A DNA stretch of 11,856 nucleotides from Lachnospiraceae bacterium (lineage in GTDB: Bacteria; Bacillota_A; Clostridia; Lachnospirales; Lachnospiraceae), in contig JAGCZE010000168.1 of assembly GCA_017960415.1 (NCBI GenBank), positions 1-11,856 of the forward strand, given 5' to 3'. The notes beneath the pieces are model-generated. The model worked only from the letters and a program-made list of their open reading frames with translations. It was not told the origin of the DNA and ran no database searches. Shown piece after piece: positions 1 through 5,728 of the stretch (positions are counted from its first letter, which is position 1; the number at the start of each line of letters is the position of its first letter). The translations under genes were made by a program, and so were the position numbers.

Positions 1-60
1 CATGTATTTAATCTATCACAGAAAAATAAGAAAAACCATTAATCATTTATAAAATTTCAT

Positions 61-110
61 AAAAAGACCGCTATAACTACAGACGGTGCGACCGTCTTTT
101 GCTATAGCGG
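61..110 (-). terminator. Nested-hairpin terminator of the gene at 141-941
   Basis: The arms at 68-75 and 103-110 are perfectly complementary (8 bp). They enclose a second perfect 7-bp hairpin, 81-87 with 91-97, whose loop is three bases. Read on the minus strand, the outer stem is followed at once by a T-rich run (rc of 61-67), as expected of an intrinsic terminator about 30 nt past the stop codon. On the plus strand only the inner hairpin is followed by a few T, so termination in that direction would be weak. Positions 1-60 are AT-rich and hold nothing I can identify. Confidence 0.75.
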
Positions 111-140
111 ATAATGTGTTTGTGTTTACTTCATATCGGA

Positions 141-941
141 TCATTCCTCAACAGCTGCTGTAGCTTCAACTTCCTGTGCAGCGGTCTGTGCGGTCTCTTC
201 CTCGGGCTTTGCGGGTTCCTGTGCCGCTGCCCGGGTTATGCTGCCCGTACTTGCGCTGTAGCTGGCTTTTGTATAAGATGCGGTCACTTTAATGCTTGTA
301 ACGGAAGCGGATACCGCACCTGCAGTCATCTGTGTTCCGGTACCGTTATCGCCCTTAAGGCTGCCGATCCAGTCATTGACCTTCTTGTAGGTAGCTTCCA
401 TAGTCTTTTGGGATATATCGGGAAGATCCTCGCCCCATTCGATCCCTGCCTGTTTGAATCCCTCCTTGATAGCATCGAGCATCTTCTCTGCCATTTCGGG
501 ATCGGTTCCGGCAAGTGCCTTCGCAAAATCAAGGATCCTGTCTGAAGTCTGTTCTACGCCCCAGTAACCGTCCTCAGCTATATCGGCCTCGGCCTGTGCC
601 CTGGTCTCTTCATCCACTTCAAGCTTGCGGTACATACTTGCCAGCCCCAGTGAATTATCCCATGTTCCGCCCTGCTTGAGCAGAAGCTTCTCTACGAGAC
701 CTTTCAGCTGTGCATGACGCTCATCCGCTTCAGCTTTCAGCCTGTCTATAGTTTCCTGATCAACCTTCGGTTCCTTTAAGAGCTTCTCGGGATCGTTGCT
801 GCCTTTTTCGTATACGGCTGCGTCAGAAGAAACCGCGCCTGCCGTAACGCTTGCTTTCGTTATCTCTGCCGATACGGTAACCTTCTCGTATGAGGCGTTG
901 ACCTGTGTAATGTTGTTTGATGTAAGTCCGTTTACTGCCAT
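141..941 (-). CDS. Uncharacterised Ala/Thr/Ser-rich clostridial protein, 266 aa
   Basis: No function is known to me. The frame is open to 998, but the ATG at 941 is chosen because AAGGAGGGTG lies just upstream at ideal spacing. No signal peptide or membrane segment is visible. The N-terminus (about residues 1-50) and the C-terminus (about 205-266) are low-complexity, rich in Ala/Ser/Thr/Val, and share phrases such as TAGAVS and TKAS, so they may be related repeats. The tail is also rich in Glu. The middle is acidic and helical, with GYWGVEQTSDRILDFAKAL and a following LPDISQKT. I recall this core from uncharacterised Lachnospiraceae and other clostridial proteins; that is memory, not a search. 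It is a single-gene unit with its own terminator. No clear sigma-A promoter was found between it and veg. Confidence 0.8.
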   Translation of the reverse strand: MAVNGLTSNNITQVNASYEKVTVSAEITKASVTAGAVSSDAAVYEKGSNDPEKLLKEPKVDQETIDRLKAEADERHAQLKGLVEKLLLKQGGTWDNSLGLASMYRKLEVDEETRAQAEADIAEDGYWGVEQTSDRILDFAKALAGTDPEMAEKMLDAIKEGFKQAGIEWGEDLPDISQKTMEATYKKVNDWIGSLKGDNGTGTQMTAGAVSASVTSIKVTASYTKASYSASTGSITRAAAQEPAKPEEETAQTAAQEVEATAAVEE

Positions 942-1030
942 AGCTTCACCCTCCTTGGTAAATATCTGTTCTCTGACAGGATTCTGATACTTCCGCAAAA
1001 CCTGTGCTCCATTCGCATTGTCTGCGGACC

Positions 1031-1074
1031 AAAAATATAAAAGCCGATAGTACTCCTGTACGAATACTATCGGC
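1031..1074 (-). terminator. Intrinsic terminator of veg
   Basis: The arms at 1043-1052 and 1065-1074 form a perfect 10-bp stem (GCCGATAGTA with TACTATCGGC) around a 12-nt loop. On the minus strand the stem is followed by TTTTATATTTTT. It lies about 45 nt past the veg stop codon. Confidence 0.85.
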
Positions 1075-1118
1075 TGTTTGCGTTAAAAACTTAACCCCTG
1101 TGAAAAAAAATTCTCAGA

Positions 1119-1358
1119 TCACGCAAATACCAGTTCTACGTCCTTTATCAGAACGTCGGTATAGCTGTATGATATCTGCTTTGAAGAATCATCATCAGCA
1201 TTGACGGTTACACAAAATACATGAGGATGCATCTCCGAGATCACTCCCTCAGAGATATCGTAGCGGTTTCTTCCATGGTTTTCTCTGACCAGAACTCTCT
1301 TTCCCATATTATTTGAGATCAGATTGTAGATGTAACACATGTTATCAGGCTGCTTCAT
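1119..1358 (-). CDS. veg: Veg family protein, 79 aa
   Basis: This small cytosolic protein belongs to the Veg family (VEG, PF06257, formerly DUF1021). Its members have an SH3-like fold and are linked in Bacillus subtilis to biofilm formation and to early events of spore outgrowth. The family's hallmarks are present: MGKRVLVRENHGRNR near residue 18, a central VISEMHPHVFCVTV and the C-terminal ISYSYTDVLIKDVELVF, which parallels the SYADVLT-VEL-F ending of known Veg proteins. Length is typical of the family. The ATG at 1358 has a purine-rich AAGGG upstream. Here veg is a single-gene unit with an unusually strong promoter and a tight terminator, and it is not next to ksgA as in Bacillus. Substrate or partner is unknown for the family. 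Confidence 0.9.
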   Translation of the reverse strand: MKQPDNMCYIYNLISNNMGKRVLVRENHGRNRYDISEGVISEMHPHVFCVTVNADDDSSKQISYSYTDVLIKDVELVFA

Positions 1359-1457
1359 ATTTTACCCTTACCTCTTTCTGCCTTGCATGAACCGAATATA
1401 GACCCGGTACATACTTAAGCCTATATTTTGTATTTGGATAATTCCAAACCCCAAGAT

Positions 1458-1486
1458 ATATTAACATACTCTTTCGAAAATGTCAA
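1458..1486 (-). promoter_or_regulatory. Consensus sigma-A promoter of veg
   Basis: Read on the minus strand: TTGACA (1481-1486), a 17-bp spacer, then TAATAT (1458-1463), preceded by TGT, which makes an extended -10. Transcription would start near 1451 and give a leader of about 90 nt. Pveg of Bacillus is a classic strong promoter, so the strength here fits the gene. Confidence 0.85.
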
Positions 1487-1549
1487 AGAAAAAATCGGAC
1501 AAAAGCACAAAATGTATGCTAAATTTTTTTATGGAACCACTAAATCTTG

Positions 1550-1555
1550 TATAAT
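1550..1555 (+). promoter_or_regulatory. Probable -10 box for the tadA unit
   Basis: A perfect TATAAT lies about 100 nt before the tadA start. The -35 region is poor (only TTTATG-like sequence at the right distance), so the assignment rests on the -10 alone. It is divergent from, and close to, the veg promoter in the gene-free stretch 1359-1654. Confidence 0.5.
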
Positions 1556-1597
1556 CGCAACACCTTGATTTTTATATCAAAATAATACATACTTGTA

Positions 1598-1649
1598 AGG
1601 GAAGCGTTGAACACATCAGCGCTTCCTTACAACAGAAAGGAACGCTGTT
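1598..1649 (+). other. Leader hairpins in the tadA 5' region
   Basis: Two hairpins are visible. Positions 1598-1606 pair with 1620-1628 (7 perfect bp, then a G-T and an A-T pair) around a 13-nt loop. Next, AACAG (1631-1635) pairs with CTGTT (1645-1649), placing the AAAGGA Shine-Dalgarno in the loop. No T-run follows the first stem, so it is not an intrinsic terminator. A role in translation or mRNA stability is inference only. Confidence 0.4.
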
Positions 1650-1654
1650 ACGGT

Positions 1655-2152
1655 ATGGATACAGATATCAAATACATGAAAAAGGCCCTGGCACAGGCCA
1701 GACGCGCTTTGGCCGAGGGCGAAGTTCCCATAGGCTGTGTGATCGTAAATAATGACAAGATCATTGCTCGTGGCTATAACAGACGCAATACAAAGAAATC
1801 CACTCTTGCCCATGCGGAGATCACAGCAATAGATAAGGCGAGCCGGAAACTAGGCGACTGGCGGCTGGAAGGCTGTACCCTGTATGTTACCCTTGAGCCC
1901 TGTCAGATGTGTGCGGGAGCCATTGTCCAGTCACGCATTGACAGAGTCGTGATCGCTACGATGAACCCAAAAGCAGGCTGCGCGGGTTCGATCTTAAACC
2001 TGCTCAACATGAAAGAATTCAACCATCAGGTCGAGATCACCCGGGATGTGTGCAAGGACGAATCGGTTGCTGTCATGAATGAATTCTTTGAAGACCTTCG
2101 AAAGCGTAACAAAGCAGAAAAACAGGCACGGCGGGAAGCCATGATGCCCTAA
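1655..2152 (+). CDS. tadA: tRNA-specific adenosine(34) deaminase TadA, 165 aa
   Basis: TadA deaminates A34 to inosine in the anticodon of tRNA-Arg(ACG), letting one tRNA read CGU, CGC and CGA. The zinc-dependent cytidine-deaminase fold is clear: EVPIGCVIV, then the catalytic HAE in LAHAEITAI (zinc-binding His, proton-shuttling Glu), then TLEPCQMCAGAI with the PCxxC zinc cysteines, and a later GSILNLLNM segment as in known TadA. The ATG at 1655 is preferred because MDTDIKYMKKAL aligns with the start of characterised TadA proteins. The frame is open from a TTG at 1607, but that codon sits in a hairpin loop and the extra residues match nothing. AGAAAGGA lies 13 nt upstream, slightly far. The lysine/arginine-rich tail is typical. 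It is probably cotranscribed with the activase, 31 bp downstream. In many clostridia tadA sits by ffs and dnaX; neither is here. Confidence 0.95.
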   Translation: MDTDIKYMKKALAQARRALAEGEVPIGCVIVNNDKIIARGYNRRNTKKSTLAHAEITAIDKASRKLGDWRLEGCTLYVTLEPCQMCAGAIVQSRIDRVVIATMNPKAGCAGSILNLLNMKEFNHQVEITRDVCKDESVAVMNEFFEDLRKRNKAEKQARREAMMP

Positions 2153-2183
2153 AACATACAGAAAGGCTCTTTAGTTAGATATT

Positions 2184-2882
2184 ATGAAAATTCACGGTTA
2201 CAGTCAGCTTACGCTGCTTGATTATCCGGGGCATATTGCCTGTACGGTATTCTGCGGACATTGTAATTTCAGATGTCCATTCTGCCACAATGCGTCTCTG
2301 GTACTGCATGCGGACGAACAGCCCGTTATCTCCGAGGAGAAGATATTTTCGCATCTTTCGAAGAGGCGCGGTATGCTGGAGGGTGTGGCGATCACGGGGG
2401 GTGAACCCACTTTACACAAGGATCTTCCGGATTTCATCAGAAGGATAAAAGAAGAAACCGGGCTTGCCGTCAAACTGGATACAAACGGCACCAACCCTGA
2501 AATGCTCTCCGGCCTGATCAAAGACCGGCTGATAGATTTCGCTGCTATGGATATAAAGACCTCTCCCGGCCGCTACGCTCTTGCAGCAGGCCTGAAGGAA
2601 CTCGATATGGACAGCATTTTCAGAAGTGTTGATATCCTGATGGGATCGGAGATCGAGTACGAATTCAGAACAACCGTTGTTGATGAGATACATCATGATG
2701 AGGATTTTCATGCGATCGGTGAATGGATAAAGGGCGCCCGTGCGTATTATCTGCAATGTTACAAGGATTCGGGAGACCTGATCGCTCCCGACGGCCTGCA
2801 TGCACCTTCAAAGGAGAAGCTGGAACATCTGCGTGAGATCATGCTGCCTTTCGTCCCCAATACACAGATACGCGGGATCTGA
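2184..2882 (+). CDS. Anaerobic ribonucleotide reductase activating protein, radical SAM, 232 aa
   Basis: This matches the short NrdG-like activase family (TIGR02495 type), which uses a [4Fe-4S] cluster and S-adenosylmethionine to make the glycyl radical of class III ribonucleotide reductase. Seen in the sequence: the opening IHGYSQLTLLDYPG typical of this family, the cluster motif CNFRCPFC (Cys27, Cys31, Cys34), and the SAM-contacting GGEPT at 72-76. KLDTNGTNPE and AMDIKTSPGRY lie further on in the barrel. Length is normal. Two more cysteines, Cys20 and Cys24, lie just before the cluster. The ribosome-binding site is weak (AAAGG 17 nt upstream), so translation may be coupled to tadA. No nrdD partner is in the window. 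The substrate could instead be another glycyl radical enzyme, so the specific name rests on family resemblance. Confidence 0.88.
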   Translation: MKIHGYSQLTLLDYPGHIACTVFCGHCNFRCPFCHNASLVLHADEQPVISEEKIFSHLSKRRGMLEGVAITGGEPTLHKDLPDFIRRIKEETGLAVKLDTNGTNPEMLSGLIKDRLIDFAAMDIKTSPGRYALAAGLKELDMDSIFRSVDILMGSEIEYEFRTTVVDEIHHDEDFHAIGEWIKGARAYYLQCYKDSGDLIAPDGLHAPSKEKLEHLREIMLPFVPNTQIRGI

Positions 2883-2886
2883 GCAG

Positions 2887-2911
2887 GACCGGCCGGTCAT
2901 GATAATTTTTT
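2887..2911 (+). terminator. Weak possible terminator after the activase gene
   Basis: A perfect 12-bp palindrome (GACCGGCCGGTC, 2887-2898) can form only a 4-bp stem with a GGCC loop. Six T follow at 2906-2911 after a 7-nt gap. This is a poor terminator, so read-through into the acetyltransferase gene is likely. Confidence 0.3.
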
Positions 2912-2953
2912 AGTAGCTCATTCCATTCGCTACATGAGGTTAAATAATATAAA

Positions 2954-3478
2954 ATGCAGAAACTCTACCATACAAAACGCCTGATCCTTGCGGCTCTCGA
3001 CCCATCTGCCGCACCGATGGTCCTGGATTATCTGCTCAGGAACCGTGAGGATTTCGAACAATATGAGCCTCTTAAAGAAGACTCATTTTACACACTTGTC
3101 AGACAGGAAAAAGTACTTGATGCGGAAAAGACACTGTTTGAACGCGGTCAGGGTGTCAGATACTATATTTTCGAAGCTTCCGATCCCGATACCATCATCG
3201 GAAATGTAAGCTTTGCCCATACCGAGGGCCCCGTCTGCACGATCGGTTACCGTATCGACAAAGACCACAGACGCCTCGGAATAGGCTATGAAGCTGTATC
3301 CCTGCTGCTTTCCGAGCTGCTCGACGCAGATGGTCCCTCACTAATAGAAGCGGATATCTACCCCGGAAACAATGCTTCGGTCACATTTGCCTCCAAACTT
3401 GGATTCAGACCTTCGGAGACGTCCAAATTCATGGGCAGGGAACTGATCCGTTACGTGATGTTCAATCCGGAAAAATAA
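2954..3478 (+). CDS. GNAT family N-acetyltransferase, RimJ/RimL type, 174 aa
   Basis: This is a cytosolic acetyl-CoA-dependent N-acetyltransferase. Visible hallmarks are the opening LYHTKRLILAALDPSAA of the RimJ/RimL subgroup and the beta-strand IIGNVSFAH near residue 81. The acetyl-CoA pyrophosphate loop RRLGIGYEA follows at about 106-114, and a C-terminal ASVTFASKLGFRPSE matches the typical N-x-x-S-x-x-x-x-x-K-x-G-F pattern. The substrate cannot be told; members modify ribosomal protein N-termini, amino acids or antibiotics. The ATG at 2954 has a GAGG 14 nt upstream, rather distant. It is the last gene of the tadA unit, 71 bp after the activase, and is followed at once by a strong terminator. 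Confidence 0.9.
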   Translation: MQKLYHTKRLILAALDPSAAPMVLDYLLRNREDFEQYEPLKEDSFYTLVRQEKVLDAEKTLFERGQGVRYYIFEASDPDTIIGNVSFAHTEGPVCTIGYRIDKDHRRLGIGYEAVSLLLSELLDADGPSLIEADIYPGNNASVTFASKLGFRPSETSKFMGRELIRYVMFNPEK

Positions 3479-3514
3479 ACGGAAGACCCGATTTCATCGG
3501 TATCTTCCGTTTTT
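3477..3514. terminator. Bidirectional terminator between the acetyltransferase and K+ channel genes
   Basis: The arms at 3477-3486 and 3503-3512 form a perfect 10-bp stem (AAACGGAAGA with TCTTCCGTTT). An inner 5-bp stem (3488-3492 with 3496-3500) is capped by a 3-nt loop. T-runs follow on both strands: TTTTT at 3510-3514 on plus, and TTTATTTTTT on minus. It therefore ends both convergent transcription units. Confidence 0.9.
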
Positions 3515-3550
3515 GATATTTTCCCGGCTTCACCGGTATCTTCTGTTTTT
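3487..3550 (+). repeat. Tandem imperfect repeat of the terminator 3' half
   Basis: Positions 3487-3514 and 3523-3550 are 28-bp direct repeats offset by 36 bp, identical at 24 of 28 positions by eye. The second copy keeps the loop, the 3' arm and a T-run (3546-3551) but lacks its own full 5' arm. With one G-U pair, the first copy's 5' arm (3477-3486) can also pair with 3539-3548, so two alternative terminator hairpins share one arm. Confidence 0.7.
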
Positions 3551-3571
3551 TCCGAAAATATTACTTTGGGC

Positions 3572-3613
3572 TCATCCAAAGCTCCTGCTGTACACGACCA
3601 CAGTGTCTCCCTA
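3572..3613 (-). other. In-frame TAG and still-coding tail of the K+ channel gene
   Basis: On the minus strand the TAG at 3611-3613 is followed in frame by codons for GDTVVVYSRSFG and then TGA (3572-3574). GDTVVVYS is the expected last strand of a TrkA_C domain, aligned with GDMVVLGA of the first domain. The tail is therefore the genuine former C-terminus. One base change, for example GAG to TAG, explains it; a sequencing error or read-through is also possible. Confidence 0.8.
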
Positions 3614-4750
3614 TTTCAGTACCGTATCACCGCTCGGGACAATCGTATTGTTGCGGCGCCTGATCATTACGATAAATGTCTGTCTGGAAATATCAAGCTC
3701 TTTGATCTTCCGCCCGTTCCATTCATGATGCTCCTTCAGCTCAACCTCTTTCAGAACGATCTGGCCGTTTCCGGTGTATTTCTTCGCCCCCAGGACCACC
3801 ATATCCCCTGCTTTCATTTCGAGATTTCCGTGAGGGATCTGGACTTTCTCATTTTCCCTGATCACAGCAGCCACTATCACACCCTGCGGGAGCATGATAT
3901 CCTTGATCAGCATGCCGTTCCACTCATCGTTCTTTTCCAGTTGTACCTGCAGGAAGCTGAAATCTGTCTCACTGCCCTGTTCGCTGATCTTTTTGAGCTT
4001 CGTGTACTGTTCAACGAAACCTGCGGAAATAATACCTGTGGGAATGGCTACCATCCCGACTCCGAGCATTGTGATAACGGTTCCCATCACTTTACCGAGT
4101 GCCGTTACCGGATATATGTCTCCGTACCCGACTGTCAGGAGGGTTGCGGCCGCCCACCACAAGCCCGACAGGGCATTATCGAACTTATCGGGCTGCACTG
4201 TATGTTCAATGCTGTACATGCACAGACTCGATGCCAGCATCAGCAGCAAAACCACAAAAACCGATGAGAACAACAGTCTTGCCTTGCTCTTCAATACAGC
4301 CGTGATCACGTTCAGCGAATCAAAATACGCGTTGATCCTGAACAATCTGAATATCCTGACTACGCGCAGTATCCTGAAAGCCGCCATTCCGCTCGGGAAG
4401 AAGAAAGGAAGATAGAACGGAACACATGAAAGCATGTCAACCAGACCGTTGAACGAAAATGCATATTTCAACACAGCAGCCGGTCTGCTTTTCTGAGGAT
4501 ACAGACACGGAGCCGTCCACAGCCGCAGGATATAATCGATCATAAAAAAGGCTATTGTAATTGCCTCGATCGTCTGTAATACGGCACCACACCTTTCAAT
4601 CATCCCGTCAAAGGTCAGCATCACACTCACGGTCAGATTGATCACTATCGCGGAAAGATTGATCACATCATATGATCTCCCCCAGAAATCCTCATCATAA
4701 CCGACCTCTATTATATCGGAGACACGATTCTGAACTCTTCTATAGCCCAT
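3611..4750 (-). CDS. Voltage-gated-type K+ channel with tandem TrkA_C domains, C-terminally truncated, 379 aa
   Basis: This inner-membrane potassium channel subunit would assemble as a tetramer. Six membrane segments can be placed: S1 about 28-48, S2 60-78, S3 97-115, S4 123-141, S5 158-180 and S6 220-245. S4 carries regularly spaced arginines (FRILRVVRIFRLFRI). The pore helix leads into the K+ selectivity filter TVGYGD at 206-211. The cytosolic tail has two TrkA_C (RCK_C) ligand-binding domains, about 276-322 and 341 to the end, each opening with EWNG and a following IK. The first ends MKAGDMVVL. The second stops at an in-frame TAG after DTVLK, where A or E should be, and the next twelve codons still read GDTVVVYSRSFG before a TGA at 3572-3574. 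It is thus cut just before its last beta-strand. The start at 4750 has only a weak GCAGGG site. No clear promoter was found in 4751-4870. Confidence 0.9.
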   Translation of the reverse strand: MGYRRVQNRVSDIIEVGYDEDFWGRSYDVINLSAIVINLTVSVMLTFDGMIERCGAVLQTIEAITIAFFMIDYILRLWTAPCLYPQKSRPAAVLKYAFSFNGLVDMLSCVPFYLPFFFPSGMAAFRILRVVRIFRLFRINAYFDSLNVITAVLKSKARLLFSSVFVVLLLMLASSLCMYSIEHTVQPDKFDNALSGLWWAAATLLTVGYGDIYPVTALGKVMGTVITMLGVGMVAIPTGIISAGFVEQYTKLKKISEQGSETDFSFLQVQLEKNDEWNGMLIKDIMLPQGVIVAAVIRENEKVQIPHGNLEMKAGDMVVLGAKKYTGNGQIVLKEVELKEHHEWNGRKIKELDISRQTFIVMIRRRNNTIVPSGDTVLK

Positions 4751-4870
4751 TCCCAGCCCTGCTTTCGTAAATTAATATAACACCCTTGCGATCTTACACA
4801 TTACTATTATGAATTATTGCATATATTTACCGCCTAATGCAAGTATTTTGAATGAGATGTACACTTTTGG

Positions 4871-4911
4871 CAAAAGAAAAAGAGAACAAACCCTTTACGA
4901 ATCTGTTCTCT
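4871..4911 (-). terminator. Terminator downstream of rubrerythrin
   Basis: The arms at 4881-4888 and 4904-4911 form a perfect 8-bp stem (AGAGAACA with TGTTCTCT). On the minus strand it is followed by TTTTTCTTTTG. It lies about 100 nt past the rubrerythrin stop codon; the stretch between has no convincing gene. Confidence 0.75.
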
Positions 4912-5009
4912 CTGAAAAAATCTTTATTTATGAAAACTACTGCTCATCCGGAATATCTCCGCGAAAGATCTGTAAGCGCCTTTTGACGGACGCTTCCTCT
5001 TACGACCTT

Positions 5010-5552
5010 TTATCCGAAGTATCTCTTCAGCAGTCCTGCAAACGCCTTGCCGTGTCTTGCCTCGTCACGGGCCATTTCATGAACTGTATCGTGGATAGCA
5101 TCAAGACCTGCTTCCTTCGCACGCTTTGCCAGATCGGTCTTGCCTGCGGTAGCGCCGTTTTCTGCCTCTACACGCATCTCAAGGTTCTTCTTGGTAGAAT
5201 CGGTAACAACTTCGCCGAGAAGCTCTGCGAACTTCGCAGCATGCTCTGCCTCTTCGTAAGCAGCCTTTTCCCAATACAGACCGATCTCGGGATAACCCTC
5301 GCGGAAGGCTACTCTTGACATTGCAAGATACATACCGACCTCAGAGCACTCACCGTTGAAATTCGAACGAAGGTCTGCCAGGATATCTTCGCTAACGCCC
5401 TTTGCAGCTCCTACAACATGCTCGGCTGCCCAGGTCATCTCGCCTTCCTGCTTCGTGAATTTGCTGGCCGGTGCCTTACACTGAGGACACTGCTCGGGGG
5501 GATTGTCACCCTCATGAACGTAACCGCATACACTACATACATACTTTGCCAT
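5010..5552 (-). CDS. rbr: Reverse-type rubrerythrin, 180 aa
   Basis: This cytosolic non-haem iron peroxidase reduces hydrogen peroxide, and in clostridial relatives oxygen, using NAD(P)H-derived electrons. Domain order is reversed from classical rubrerythrin: an N-terminal rubredoxin-like FeS4 site (CSVCGY, Cys6/Cys9, and CPQC, Cys22/Cys25) precedes the four-helix di-iron domain. Di-iron ligands are recognisable as [10 protein letters not shown] (Glu68, Glu71), EEAEH at 100-104, VEAENGA (Glu129/Glu131) and DEARH at 163-167. The order matches revRbr of Clostridium acetobutylicum. The ATG at 5552 has an excellent GAGGAAGG site. It has its own consensus promoter, a leader hairpin and a terminator, so it is a single-gene unit, although no terminator is seen between it and the upstream lipoprotein gene. 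PerR control is known in relatives, but no PerR box is evident here. Confidence 0.95.
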   Translation of the reverse strand: MAKYVCSVCGYVHEGDNPPEQCPQCKAPASKFTKQEGEMTWAAEHVVGAAKGVSEDILADLRSNFNGECSEVGMYLAMSRVAFREGYPEIGLYWEKAAYEEAEHAAKFAELLGEVVTDSTKKNLEMRVEAENGATAGKTDLAKRAKEAGLDAIHDTVHEMARDEARHGKAFAGLLKRYFG

Positions 5553-5595
5553 AATACATACCTTCCTCTCTTCACAAAAAATTTTGGTTTGATAA

Positions 5596-5627
5596 AGGTC
5601 AAAAGTCTGTGATCCGGCTTTTGACCT
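5596..5627 (-). promoter_or_regulatory. Perfect 10-bp inverted repeat at the start of the rubrerythrin leader
   Basis: AGGTCAAAAG (5596-5605) and CTTTTGACCT (5618-5627) are exact reverse complements separated by 12 nt. They lie right after the predicted transcription start near 5629. It may be a DNA operator for an oxidative-stress regulator or a 5' stem-loop that stabilises the mRNA. It is not followed by a strong T-run, so a terminator is unlikely. Confidence 0.6.
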
Positions 5628-5635
5628 CTATTTGC

Positions 5636-5664
5636 ATTGTATTATAAATACCGCTTTCTGTCAA
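5636..5664 (-). promoter_or_regulatory. Consensus sigma-A promoter of rubrerythrin
   Basis: Read on the minus strand: TTGACA (5659-5664), a spacer of exactly 17 bp, TACAAT (5636-5641). The leader would be about 75 nt and begin with the inverted repeat at 5596-5627. Confidence 0.85.
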
Positions 5665-5728
5665 TCCGGATTCACTCTCCGGTTACCGCCCGATTACTGC
5701 CGGTGTCCGTGATTTTCATGCTCCGGAC

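Noticed and set aside
114..545. Cysteine-rich open frame on the plus strand, 143 codons
   Set aside because: It is antisense to the 266-aa protein. The Cys/Leu-rich look is what antisense of Ala/Glu/Lys-rich codons gives.
1359..1654. Small SRP RNA (ffs) next to tadA
   Set aside because: The linkage is common in clostridia, but the conserved SRP RNA loop sequence is absent both before and after tadA.
2887..2898. 12-bp perfect palindrome as a regulator operator
   Set aside because: It lies after a stop codon in an operon gap, not near a promoter, and is more simply a GC-rich stem before a T-run.
3611..3613. Genetic-code reassignment of TAG (for example pyrrolysine)
   Set aside because: The molybdoenzyme gene also ends in TAG at a natural end and no other gene here has an internal TAG. 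A single mutation is simpler.
3566..4267. Long open frame on the plus strand opposite the K+ channel gene
   Set aside because: It lies antisense within a gene with clear membrane and TrkA_C motifs. Its own translation shows no recognisable domain and it has no ribosome-binding site.
4809..5318. Open frame of 169 codons on the plus strand opposite rubrerythrin
   Set aside because: It overlaps the rubrerythrin coding region and the terminator hairpin, and its translation matches nothing.
5596..5664. PerR box upstream of rubrerythrin
   Set aside because: No TTATAAT-N-ATTATAA-like sequence is found around the promoter; the inverted repeat has a different sequence.
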